Shown: positions 46,902 through 57,587, counted from the stretch's first letter. The stretch: DNA of 64,000 bases from Omphiscola glabra (GCA_964017045.1 OZ024807.1:4588481-4652480); one strand, 5' to 3'. The notes: generated by a model not told the origin, from the letters alone. Program-made: numbers and translations.

Positions 46902-48150
46902 ATGCCACGTCCTAAATTACATTCACCATTGACTGTCATACCACACACGGTCTTCATGATAGGTCTTGTTTTGGGAAACGTCTCTGTTGTCATCTGCAGT
47001 GAGAATGACGTTATGGACTATTCCCACGTCAAATGTCAGAATATTCACGTTCCAATGTGTCAAGGCCTTCAGTATAACGAAACATCTTTTCCAAACTCGC
47101 TAGACTACCTGACACAGGACGAAGCGGCGTTGGAGATGCATCAGTTCCTGCCTCTGATCCAAACCAAATGCAGCAGGAATTTCAATCTTTTCGTGTGCAG
47201 CGTTTACCTTCCCGTGTGCAACGCAAGTTACAGTGCGATCTCTCCCTGCAGATCGCTCTGCCAAGAAGCAAGACAAGGCTGTGAGCCAGCCATGAACCGA
47301 AACGGAGTGGCGTGGCCCGAAGATTTTGATTGTGATCGTTTTCCAGCAACGGGAAATTGCATTGACGAGAATTCTTGGAAATGCAACGAAGCGTGTATAA
47401 TTGGAAAAGCTACCACACATTCAAGTAGTCAAGTAAAAACTACACAGATGAGCACTACGCGCAAAACCGATCAGGACGGTATGTGTTTTCAAAAAAAAAA
47501 AGTTGATTCACTAATGCAATTAAATCCAAACATTGTGTGAATGGGCAGCTTTGTGTTTAAGTGTGCTCACACCAGAACATGAAATCCATACATATGGACA
47601 TGATGTGCTGACTGGTGGACAAGACATACATTTTCATGGACATGACATACATACTCGTGGACATGACATACCTACTCGTATATATGACATACATACTCGT
47701 GGACATGACATACATACTCGTGGACATGAGTTAATACTCGATGAAGTAACACAGTTTTCAAAAGAGAGGGAAAGCTTTGTGCCCTATGAAATTAAATTTT
47801 AACGCTAAAATTCTCTCACCATATCACAACGTTAGGCCCCTTACTTTTACGATACCCCTTTGGCACGAGACGGTTCTATCTCCGATGGAATGCTTCGCAG
47901 ATTTAGTCTTAAACATTCATTTAAAACTCTCTTACTTCAATGGTGTATCAGACATTTGACGCTTTAAGATAAACATAAGCTACGGAACGATCAAAATAAT
48001 TGCAACTTGTAGGAAATGTAATGAAATCTTTACCCTTCCCTTTCATTTGCAGGGACGTTAGAGAACTCATCAACACGATCATCTGTTGTTGACTTGGTTG
48101 TCTTGTTGTCGGCAACCAGTTTCCTGACCTGTATTAGCGCTTTACTCTAA
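46902..48150 (+). CDS. Secreted, probably GPI-anchored Frizzled-CRD protein (copy A)
   Basis: Two coding exons, 46,902-47,478 and 48,053-48,150, with a GT-AG intron (donor GACG|GTATGT, acceptor TTTCATTTGCAG). Joined in phase they give 224 residues. Residues 1-32 are a signal peptide (hydrophobic 'VFMIGLVLGNVSVVIC'). Residues 45-153 are a Frizzled cysteine-rich domain with all ten cysteines at 45, 53, 90, 99, 106, 116, 120, 127, 144 and 153, and the family words 'CQGLQYNETSFPN', 'EMHQFLPLIQTKCS' and 'SPCRSLCQEARQGC'. N-glycosylation sites are NET59 and NAS107. Two further cysteines (161, 165) follow. Residues 171-203 are Ser/Thr-rich. Residues 204-224 are hydrophobic with small residues just before, which looks like a GPI-attachment signal. 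No seven-transmembrane, kinase or netrin domain is present, so it is neither a Frizzled receptor nor a classical sFRP. Known CRDs of this type bind Wnt lipid, and a Wnt-buffering role is inferred. The start is chosen at the ATG (A at -3) opening the signal peptide; copy B keeps an ATG at the same place. Expression is unproven. Confidence 0.85.
47595..47735. repeat. 21-bp intronic minisatellite of copy A
   Basis: CATACTCGTGGACATGACAT plus A, about 6-7 copies, inside the intron of copy A. A diverged array of the same unit sits at the same place in copy B. Confidence 0.9.
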
Positions 48151-48689
48151 GTTGTGAAGGTGCAGGTAATTGGACACAATTTATTTATTTAAACATTATT
48201 TCCCAGCGGAGTTTAAATAGCCATGTTTGTTGGGGCTAGGACTAGGACATTGGAAAAGGCGTTATCCCCTGCATTCAAGTTCTTTTTAGCAATAGTGTAT
48301 CTAATTAACCTCTATGTTGAATCAAACTTAAATGAATTTAATTCATTTTCAAGGGACCAATGGTCGTCAGCTTGCGGCTCTTTGAAAGAATAGTTGCGGC
48401 ACTTAAAAAGTAATATGTATTAAGACATACGGCTGGAAAAATATTTTCTTAGCAGACATTGTTTATAAAAAGTGTTCCACATAAACATATGGATTGCATA
48501 ATCGCATAATGGCATAGTTAAAAGTGTCACTAGAACAATCACGAGCATGCTATTAATATTATAGGTTTTTTTAACTATCAGACTTGCACGTCCGAATCCC
48601 GGTTTAGGGCGTAACTCCAACTGACGAGGATCATTTCATGGTTGAGTTGCCTCCCAGTGCAGTTAATAGTAAATGACTGACTGAAGACG

Positions 48690-48870
48690 TCACTTTGTCA
48701 TCTTGAATGTTACACATACACATTTGTTTAAATGTCATCGTGCATGTTACATATACACATTTGTTTAAATGTCACCTTGAATGTCTCACATACACATTTG
48801 TTTAAATGTCACTTTGAATGTTACACATACACATTTGTTTAAATGTCACTTTGAATGTTACACGAACATA
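48690..48870. repeat. 37-bp minisatellite, block A
   Basis: The unit is TGTCACCTTGAATGTTACAC plus ATACACATTTGTTTAAA, about 4.5 copies. The counterpart in block B (61,266-61,365) has fewer copies. Confidence 0.92.
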
Positions 48871-49190
48871 CCCGGCTAAGTCTCACCATCAAAACAATGA
48901 GTGATCTTTGTGATGTGCATGTCTTACCTGCGGGAAAAACTGACCATTTCTCAGTAATGTCAGGTAATTGTTCTGTGCGCTTCCACGCTTTTCCTCATTT
49001 GTAAATTATTTTGTTTAATACAAAAAAGTTTCTTTTTTAAAAGATGTTATTTAAAGAACCGTTCGCTTCCATCCATAGGTCAAGTGACAAGCCAATAACA
49101 TAATGACAGTTCTCAAAGAACTTTTGCATTGACCACCACCACTGGCTGGAAATTACGTGTGCATTATGTGGCTGGCATTTCTATGATACC

Positions 49191-49980
49191 CCGTACTCTT
49201 ACTCTTAGTTTGTGTGATAGTTTCATTTACGAAGTGATTATACACAGTCGGATGCGTCTTAACGATCTGCGTTATCCGCAGTCGGCTGTTCACGTGAGAA
49301 CTATATTCGCTTGGTCACGTGACATTTGAAAGCTCAATTTTTGTAAATAGTTTTGTTCGGGTTGCTCAGTAGCCTCTTTGCTATATTCATTTGTTGCTGT
49401 AAATATTATTTGGATTCATTAACTCATTAACAGTAATTAAGCTTTAACTTCGACTATTCGCCCCCGGGTACCAGAAGTGAGAAGTTGAAAAAAAAAAAAA
49501 AACTATTTAAAATATCACTGTTGGCTTCGTAAGACAAAATTAGGCATCACATGAAAGATAATTCGGTACACGGGTGCGAATAGCTACTTCTTTATGCTTT
49601 ACCATTTTTGTTTAGGACTTATTTGCTTTTAAGAGAGATATTTAAGTGTTTAATGATATTGTTTTTAATTTTAGCATTACTATACGCACTGCTGTTACTA
49701 AATTAGATATTTTAAAAATATTGAACTATTTTTTGTTTGTTTCGTGTGTATGTTTGGACCGCTCATACTCATAGTAGTGTATGCTTACAGATACCGGTTT
49801 GTAGTTTTTTTATGACAATAAAAATAAACATTAATCTGTTTAAATTTGTTATGCAATTTTTTGCAAAAATTATTGGCTGACTTCAAAACACCTGTGTGGT
49901 CATCACCAACACTTACAATTAGTGTTGGCAATATTTAAAAAGGTGATTAGAGGGAGAGACTGCAATCAGGTTAGGTGAAA
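49191..49980. other. No supported gene
   Basis: A CGCAGTCGGCTG motif near 49,276 recurs in the array at 52.25 kb. Otherwise AT-rich with a poly-A run near 49,489. Confidence 0.5.
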
Positions 49981-49981
49981 G

Positions 49982-50175
49982 TAGTGGTTCTCAATCTTTC
50001 CAATGCCGCGACCCCTTAATACACCTCCTCATGTTGTTGTGACCCCCAACCACATAATTATTTTCGTTGCTTCTTCATAACTGTAGAGTATATGTGTTTT
50101 CCGATTGTCTGAGGCGACAACTGGGAAACGGTGATTTGACCCCCCAAATCGGTTTTGACCCACAGGTTGAGAAAA
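49982..50175 (-). mobile_element. SPIN: SPIN-like hAT MITE, copy 2, one end decayed
   Basis: This is the opposite orientation to copy 1. It starts TAGTGGTTCTCAATCTTTCC and runs through AATGCCGCGACCCCTTAATA, CCTCATGTTGTTGTGACCCC, ATTATTTTCGTTGCTTCTTC and ATAACTGTAGAGTATATGTG to GACCCACAGGTTGAGAA. The last bases of the terminal repeat are lost. It interrupts a segment otherwise seen intact next to the 41.7-kb minisatellite, so that segment was present before the insertion. The three overlapping minus frames here are spurious. Confidence 0.82.
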
Positions 50176-50585
50176 GAAAGGAAAGAAAGTAAAGGGAAAC
50201 CTGATGAAAAGGACGCAACAATGAACGTGTCGGCAAGAACCATTCTTCATCGAACAGTAGAAGCAAAAAATAACCACTTAACTCTGCAAGGTAGTATCCG
50301 ATAGGATAGCAACAGTTTTGTTCATATGGTTTGTTAAAGTTATGGAAAACTAACCAAGGTGAAAAATATTAATTTGATATAGAAATTAGGAAAATTCTAA
50401 ATTTGATATATTTTATCAAATATTCATTTTGCATTATTAACGTGTTGGCTTATTGAATTGTTTTAATAAAGGAGCCTCTTACAGCTATTAATACTCTAAG
50501 TCCTGGAAAAAATGAAGAAATAAAATTTCAATTTGGACTACTTATACTTATATTTACTTTTAGTACACATGAACGTCCCAAACTT

Positions 50586-51473
50586 CCGTCCCGACCAAAA
50601 GAATCCCTGGGCAGTGGGGGGTGGTAACGCAATACCTTACCTACGGAGTGGAAGCAAACCCGCCAAGACCCTTGGGAGAGTGGACTGCAAACGTTTTAAA
50701 CGCAGCGTTCTCGGTCGACCTGACGTCCCCCAGGCCATGGGGGAGGTTTCCGGCGTGCCGCTGCACGTTCTGTCGGCGCAAAAACCCGGCGGCTGGCCCG
50801 TGTGGAAGTATGCCGGGGGGCATTACGAGCTCGCGCTTGACGGCCCTATGCGACATTTTCAGTACACACGAACACATATTACACATACCAGCTTATGATT
50901 TCAGAGTAAGAACATTGTGTCTCTCAATTGAATCCAATGATAGAAAATAGGCTAAGTGCATATTAATGATCACATCTGATCCAGATACACTAAATATGTA
51001 AATGTTACTAGGCCTATAAACTAATTATATACCTGATGTAACATAATTTTTTTTATTGTCATGCAAGCAGTGGCATCTTATTTCCCTTCGTTATGCCTTG
51101 ATCGTATAAATAGATCACATTATCACTTGCCCTAATTCCTAGTGGTTTTCACAACGTAAAATGGATCTTAATTTTATTTGGTTCCACTAAATTCGTCACA
51201 TTGGGAAATGGTGCAGATAGGCCGTCAAACGCAGGCTCTTAGCGCCCCCCGCAACACATCTACACTGGTCATGTGTCCCCGCCACCAGACCGTGAGGCGG
51301 CACGCCAGAAACCTCCGCCCTGGCCCTGGGGACGCCCGCTCAGCCGAAAGCGTTGATTTAACGCGTTCGCAGCCAACTCTCACAGAGGGTTCGGGCGGGT
51401 TTGCTTCCACTCCGGGGGGAAATGGTGTGGCGTCACCAGCCCCACCGCCCGGGGAGTCTTTCGGTCGGGACGG
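50586..51473. mobile_element. Foldback-like element with 270-bp GC-rich inverted arms
   Basis: The left arm 50,586-50,860 and right arm 51,207-51,473 are inverse copies of each other. CCGTCCCGACC and GGTCGGGACGG lie at the outer edges. GGAGTGGAAGCAAACCCGCC on the left is matched exactly by GGCGGGTTTGCTTCCACTCC (allowing one G/C slip) on the right. CAGCGGCACGCCGGAAACCT (left, inverted) pairs with GGCGGCACGCCAGAAACCT (right). The arms are GC-rich in AT-rich surroundings and the spacer is about 346 bp, AT-rich and without frames. The frames of 81-121 codons in the arms share 'GLGGFASTP'-like words only because the arms are copies. Either a foldback transposon or two inverted insertions of one GC-rich repeat. 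Confidence 0.75.
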
Positions 51474-52249
51474 TAGACTGGGACGAAACGGTTGCCTCGG
51501 AGCAGCTTTCTCACGGCTGCGTAGCTAAAATCATCGGCATGGCTTTACCACCACCCCAAGCCTCCTACCCTATAATAGCAACATGGTTCCACTAACATAT
51601 GCGAGTTTTCTGATGTGAACTTTATAAATAGTTTAATGTCACATAAAACATTAAGTAAACAACTCAAAACGGTACTATATATATATTTTAATACCGTAAT
51701 TATAAGAGTAAAATTGGAATGTGTGGCCTGAACTAGTCAATCAGTAAAATCAACAACATAGCAGCATTCAATAACCTAAACAGACTACAGAACTAGACTT
51801 CAAACCGTGGATACGCCGTAGTATGTAATCATTTTCTTAGACTATAAGATACAAGCAATAATTATAATAATAGCACTGTCATTAAAAATTTATTAAATTT
51901 GTGTTTACAAATTTACTCTTATAAATATCAAAGAAATTGGTAACCTTAGAGAATATCTAAGATTTAAATTAGGGCCAATTAAAAATATCCCCTCCGGAAA
52001 TCCAATTCTAGAAAGATAATAAAATGGTACCCAGCGCCTTTATTATTGTCTCGGCAGTGGTCTATGTAAAGGCAACGGCCTTGGGCCATCTTGTTACCTT
52101 GCACCCTATCACGACAACGAACAATCAACATACCCCCCCACACAAATTTAAAAAGTCATAGTTCAATACAACCAATAATTCAACTAATTCCGCGTTAATC
52201 ATTTTTTTAAAAATTTCTAGACTATCGGTAGTAGACCATATTTGGCTAA

Positions 52250-52372
52250 TTCCCAGCCGACTGCGTATAATTCTAAGGGTTATGCGCAGTCGGCTTGGAA
52301 TAACGCTGGGGGTAATAAGCAGCCGGCTGGGAAGAACTTTGAGGGTTATGCGCAGTCGGCTGATTATGGCGC
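52250..52372. repeat. About 34-bp tandem repeat (GCGCAGTCGGCTGG)
   Basis: About 3.5 copies of a unit with GGGTTATGCGCAGTCGGCTG and a variable spacer, located in the spacer of the inverted repeat. Confidence 0.8.
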
Positions 52373-52529
52373 TGCACTTTCATTTATGTGATTTGAGCAG
52401 TAAATTACATAAGTGCGTTGATGAGGTCACGCAGGGACAAAAGACAGAAGTGGTGTTGGAGCGAATGGAGCGTGTCGCCAATGTTCATTGGGTCGTAGAA
52501 GCAGGCAGGTACGGATCAACATAAACTCT

Positions 52530-52840
52530 AATGATCAGTGGTTGGGAAAAAGAAGGGGGGGGTCTTGATTTGACCTTAAACGTTATTGTAATAGCGTAAT
52601 TGAGTACACCGATGCCATCTCGGACAACGCAAAACATAAATATTTATTGTTATGAATTGATTTAGGAGCGTGAATGTTTGATTATGAAAGTTGTTTATCG
52701 TGAATTGGTGAAAGGTTTTGTTAGGGCGAGTTGTGATCTTAATGCAAGGTCAGATCGTTGGGATATTTCGTTGATTTCAGCTGTGTGGGGGAGGGGGGTA
52801 TATTGATTGTTCGTTGTCGTGATAGGGTGCAAGGTTGCCT
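52530..52840. repeat. Dispersed repeat, partner at 62,706-63,045
   Basis: Shared words: ATGATCAGTGGTTGGGAAA, a G run, CACCGATGCCATCTCGGACA, TTTATCGTGAATTGGTGAAA, TTTTGTTAGGGCGAGTTGTG and ATGCAAGGTCAGATCG. In both copies the last part reads as 'VVYRELVK-FVRASCDL-ARS' on the plus strand, perhaps a relic of a coding region. Confidence 0.8.
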
Positions 52841-53869
52841 TTACATAGACCACTGCCGAGACAATAATAAAGGCGCTGGGTACCATTTTTTTTCCTTTCT
52901 AGAATTGGATTTCCGGAGGGGATATCTTTAATTGGCCCTAATTTAAATCTTAGATATTCTCTAAGGTTACCAATTTCTTTGATATTTATAAGAGTAAATT
53001 GGTCCAACAAATAATCATTCTTAATAAAGGAGATTATTGACGGGAAAATTGTTGTTTATGGACGAAAAAATTGGCAAGGTGTGCGTATAATAGATAGCAG
53101 AAAAATACTTCTTAAAACCTTTAATGATGTTAGAAATGTAAACATCATAACATACATAATTCTGATGCGGAATTGTGATGCGTTTTCACTATAGCCGGTG
53201 GAATTTATATCAAAGAGTCTGTCATTATTATCTCGATAACATCGGTTGATATTTTCTAGTATATATATATAATTTGCACACAATGATCTGCATCCATCAC
53301 AGAGGAATGCATGTCTGGGCGAGACTGCCACCCTCTGCGCCTCACTGCCACTGACAGGCTTATTTGCTGTTTATCAAAGAACACCCATCTTTTTTATGCC
53401 TCTCTGGAATCCCCAAACTGTTTCAGTTGGAACCTGCACCACCTTGTTTGGTCAGTTTCCGTCAGATGACAGTTTATTTTACAGACAGAGGTCGGCTACT
53501 TAAAAATAATGTCAAATTAATACAGAAAGAAGCGCATTGACCAGATTAGAAAAAATAAATATGTACATGTAAATGTCAAGTATAGTTTTGTAGCAACTGT
53601 TATAAGAGGCAATTGAAAAAAAATGTATTTGCTCTATGCAGCAATAAAGCTACACAATGATCGATATATTGATCGCGGGCCCTCAAAATATAGAAGACAG
53701 AAGGAAACGAGATGCCGGCTTATCTTATCACTCGAGGCACTCGCAGGTGTGTAAGCGGTGCGTTCTCTGAGAGTGACGAGATTTGAAAAGAATTAACTAA
53801 CGATCAAACACGGCTAATATAATAATATGCGATAACTGGGATTCATCATTGGCTGATAGTGAGATGAGC

Positions 53870-54660
53870 CACTGCAGTGCCTGGCATAGGCAGACGATAT
53901 AGAGCTACTGGTCAGAACCAGAGATGTCATAATTAAAGCATTTAGGGAACTTGGAAATGCCCTAGTCAAAGCTGATCTTGATGTAAATAAAGCGAAGACA
54001 AAATATGTAAAATGTCACGAAACACCAAAACTGACGAAAGCATCAATATAAACAACCACACTTTTGAGAGAGCGGCTACATTCAAATATCTAGACGCGAC
54101 TATAAACGAGCAAAATGAAATAATGTCGGAGGTGAAAGAAAGGATAACAGCAGGCAACCGTTCATATTTCAGACTACAAAAACTACTGGGAAGCAAAAAA
54201 CCTCTCAAGGGGAGCAAAGACGACATTATACACGACCATCAGAAAACCGGTAGTAACTTGCGCTAGTGAGACTTGGACACTGACCAGAAAAGCAGAGAAC
54301 CTTCTCAATACACGAGAGAGGAAAGTCCTCAGGAAAATAAATGGCCCAGTGATAGAAAATGATATCTGGAGTATGTGTACAAATCAAGAGCTATACTAAT
54401 TGTATAATGACTTACCCATAGTCGCAACAATGAAAAAGTCAGACTGCGCTGGATTGTACAGCAGCAAAAGTGATATACAGGCAGAATCCTATGGGCAGAC
54501 GGCTCGCGGGTCATCCAAGACTGAGATGGATCGACAATGTAGAGAAGGAATTACACCAATAGGGGGGTTCGTGCATGGAGGCGGAATGCCATGGATCGTT
54601 CAGAATGGAAGGAAGTGGTGGAGCACCAGGGCCCCACACGGGGAGTAGGGCAACTAATGA
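53870..54660 (+). pseudogene. LINE reverse transcriptase C-terminal fragment
   Basis: It begins abruptly at 'LQCLA-ADDIELLVRTRD' (YADD box with a stop at the Tyr position, about 53,885), then 'LGNALVKADLDVNKAKTKYV', 'ERAATFKYLDATINEQNEIM', 'ERITAGNRSYFRLQKLLGSK' and 'SETWTLTRKAENLLNTRERK' with 'VLRKINGPVI', and finishes with 'GRRLAGHPRLRWIDNVEKEL' near 54,490-54,550. It is the same family as 38.1 kb, with closely similar wording, and has several frameshifts. It is preceded directly by the segment duplicated at 43.0 kb. Confidence 0.88.
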
Positions 54661-55062
54661 TGATCATGATCATGAGGATGGCCATTTCAATCAATAAAGC
54701 ACTACCTACGTTCTACAATTATTACATAAAGGGAAATAAAACATAATAAAGAAAAAAGGTGGCGTGTAAAATCTATAAGGTATAGATATATATCGTTATA
54801 CCTAGCATAGCATATGTGTAGATTTATATCAACCACCACCACTTCTTTCCCATTAGTATGACCTTGATATTGACATAATCGGGTAAATGTGCTTTGTCAC
54901 CCTTTCCTCGCCTGTCCCTCCCTTTGTTAGGAAAAGGTTGTTTACGTTCGAGTGCGTTCTAGTTGTTCTAAAGAATGCCATTAGATGACGCAATTTCTAT
55001 GATTTCTTCATTCGAAAATTCTAATTTAATCCCCATATTTATATATCAGATGTTAGGGTTCT

Positions 55063-55110
<48 letters not shown>

Positions 55111-55496
55111 TATGATGTACAGACAGTATTTCAGGTTGATTATTTCAGAATTTGTGAATAGATGTAAGTACTTTCTCATCATACCTACCCTCCAGCCTCT
55201 GGCCATTCACATTCTTAAGAAAAGTCTGCAAAATTGACACCACCTTACCCTTAGTAGGTACGTAAGTATATGGATGCTCCCCTTAGCAATTTATGTATTT
55301 AAAAATAAACCCAACAACGAAACTCACACACAGGAAAATAAGAACTCAACCCTAAAGGAACAATAGTACGCAGCATACCAGCATAATAATTGATACATAA
55401 ACCAATTACACCATCCCCTCGCGAGGCTAAATTAGTGCACATTTGCAATGGCGTATCCAGTAGGACAATGGGGTGGGGGGAGGTCAGGTGGTGGTC
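54661..55496. other. No supported gene; (AT)n microsatellite
   Basis: 55,066-55,108 is an uninterrupted (AT)n tract. The remainder shows no gene. Confidence 0.8.
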
Positions 55497-55682
55497 AATG
55501 TTCCCTATAAGCTGCGCGGCCGCGCAGCTACCCCACAGATGCCGCGCAGCAGTTTTGAGCATCCGCGCAGCAAATTTTTTACAAATATTTTTGAACAGAT
55601 ACGCTGCACTCTGCAAAGTAAAACTTTACACACAACTTTATGATTTTGCACACGAACCAGCAAACCTTAGAGGGAACATAGG
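55497..55682. mobile_element. 186-bp TIR MITE with ATGTTCCCT(A)TAAG ends
   Basis: Left end AATGTTCCCTATAAGCTGCG; right end, inverted, CTATGTTCCCTCTAAGGTTT. The left half is rich in CGCGCAGC words, including the palindrome GCTGCGCGGCCGCGCAGC. It appears nested within a larger GGGG-rich repeat (about 55,447-55,925). The overlapping frames on both strands are not genes. Confidence 0.75.
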
Positions 55683-56873
55683 TGGTTGTGGTAGTAGTGG
55701 TGAAGCGGTCACCCCCCTTTAGTCCATACGTGCGAAAATAAAAAATTTTCAGTTGTCTTCTATCCTCCCACCAAAAAATATTAATAAATGAGAGTAATAA
55801 TTATAAAAATAATAATACTCCCTACTTCTATTGTCTTAGCAGTAGACAAAAATTCCGCCTTAAAAATGTACAAAAAGGAGCGCGGGAAGCGCCTCCCCCC
55901 ACATTCTTCATTAGCCAGTGATCAACGGTTAACAATTTTCCAAATTTAACATTCTTGAACACAATCTTTCATAGTCGTATTTGCTTTGACGCAAATCACT
56001 TTTATGTTATATTTGTACATACAATTAACCCAATAAATATATATTTTAAAACCGACTTTATCCCCTCAAATAAAATATGGAGAAAATTATTTCTTATTTC
56101 AATTCAAAGTATTTAATATACCGTAATTTATTTACAAAATAAAAAAAAAAAAAATGTAAAAATAAATGCGATAAAATAAATGCATGAAATTCTTGAAGTG
56201 TTTAAAGCAGGCAAGCACAACTAAAAATGTAAGTCGGGTCGTAATACTTATGAAAAACGTGTGCGGGTCGAAATATAATTCGACAGGGGGGAAAGCTGTT
56301 TAGAAAATAATTATAAAGAATATTTCGTTACTTCGAGGGCCGTATATTGTACAGGCCTGGTTTAAAGAGTACTTTGACATGCTAGGCGACTAAGAAAAGG
56401 GACGTATTCAAGACAGGACGTGTGATTAGCTTACTCCTGAACCTCAACTAGTCACAGCATGTTGGGTGCAGCTTTTCCAATACACCGGCGAGATGGAGTC
56501 AGTGTTGCCAGGACATATTTTTCTGTCGTAAGAAACTAACGCTTTAAAGGCTCTAGAAATCCTTAATTTATGCCTAAAGAACCTTCATTGTCCACCACGC
56601 CCCAGCTCCTCCCAGATACACACTTACTACCCTATTTCTTGTAATTGACCCCGGTTCGCTGACCCCGGTCAAGAGTATACATATTTTGCTATAAACACAA
56701 CAACAAAAGATTTGAATAGCACGGTAAACACCATTTTAAAATTTGGCTGTAAAGCAAAACCTAAAAACGTATTTGTACATGTATTTCTTCATCCCCCCTC
56801 TACCCCTGTTTAATATTTACAGCATAGTTACAACTCGCCCTTAATCTGCTGACTCATATGGTTATTACTCATT
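55683..56873. other. No supported gene
   Basis: AT-rich. GGAGCGCGGGAAGCGCCTCC near 55,877 resembles a MITE end. Nothing coding. Confidence 0.5.
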
Positions 56874-57217
56874 TAATCTGCTATTGTCACACACAACCAG
56901 TACCACCGATTAGATGGTCCACAGTCCCCGTGTCATTAAGTATAATCTGCTATTGTCACACACAACTAGTGCCACCGATTAGGTGGTCCACAGTTCCCGT
57001 GTCATTAAGTGGAATCTGCTATTGTCACACACAACCAGTGCCACCGATTAGGTGGTCCACAGTTCCTGTGTCATTAAGTGGAATCTGCTATTGTCACACA
57101 CAACCAGTTCCACCGATTAGGTGGTCCACAGTTCCTGTGTCATTAAGTGGAATCTGCTATTGTCACACACAACCAGTGCCACCGATTAGGTTGTCCACAG
57201 TTCCCGCTTACACCATA
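56874..57217. repeat. 69-bp minisatellite, 5 copies
   Basis: The unit begins AATCTGCTATTGTCACACAC and contains CACCGATTAGGTGGTCCACA and GTCATTAAGTGG. The unit is 23 codons long, so a 127-codon plus frame with a repeated CYCHTQPVPPIRWSTVP word stays open. No signal suggests it is translated, but see findings. Confidence 0.94.
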
Positions 57218-57409
57218 ACGCAGAGCTATAAAATAGGCTGACAGGGTTGTCAAATTTTGTGTGTGTAGTTTGAGGTCTGTGAAACGGAACATAGGAACTT
57301 AGAGCGGAACAGAGCAACTTATGGCGGATAAAAGGTAATCATCCGTTCTTGCTATCACACCCTCCTCTTGTTTGGTCAAGTGATAATCTTTTACAATTTT
57401 GTTGTAATA

Positions 57410-57587
57410 CACGTATTCATCCATCCGTGCATTTAACGGAGGCATCCATCCCTCCATTAATCCATACCTCCATTAATCCATCCACCCATCAATCCACCCA
57501 TTCATCCAGCCATCCAAACATCCATTTATTCATTCATCTACCAGTCCAAATTTGCATCCATACATACAACCATCATTCCATCCATCT
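57410..57587. repeat. (ATCC)-rich simple repeat
   Basis: Imperfect CATCCATC runs just upstream of block B. The 105-codon frame with HPSIHLPIH-type peptides is an artefact. Confidence 0.85.

Larger units (their letters stand above)
46653..49190. repeat. Duplicated block A (partner 57,588-61,665)
   Basis: Similarity to block B runs from CCAATACATATATCAACCTG through the gene's upstream DNA, both exons, the intron with its minisatellite, the 3' flank and the 37-bp array to about GGCTGGAAATTACGTGTGCA. Block A lacks the LINE present in block B and so keeps the pre-insertion state (CACGAGCATGCTATTAATAT at 48,539-48,558). Confidence 0.9.
51910..53000. repeat. Second long inverted repeat, arms about 210-230 bp
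   Basis: The left arm 51,910-52,140 and right arm 52,793-53,000 are inverse copies. AATTTACTCTTATAAATATC and AGGGCCAATTAAAAATATCC on the left match the inverse on the right, including the word TCTCGGCAGTGGTCTATGTA. The left arm has an extra stretch of about 15 nt (CCTTGGGCCATC). The right arm's minus frame ('LREYLRFKLGPIKDIPSGNP') is open for 77 codons and may be an old coding fragment, but I cannot name it. Confidence 0.78.

Noticed and set aside
47100..47420. Minus-strand frames across the CRD exon of copy A, also at 58,042-58,242
   Set aside because: Antisense shadows of the CRD coding exon. The plus strand carries the ten-cysteine fold and the splice sites.
48580..48680. tRNA-derived SINE: GTCCGAATCCCGG resembles a B box
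   Set aside because: No A box at a suitable distance, no tRNA fold, and the copy in block B (AGTCCGAATTCCAG) is part of the block duplication, so it gives no independent evidence.
50533..51595. Pro/Arg-rich frames of 64-121 codons on both strands
   Set aside because: They lie in GC-rich inverted arms where stop codons are rare; the shared peptides reflect arm identity.
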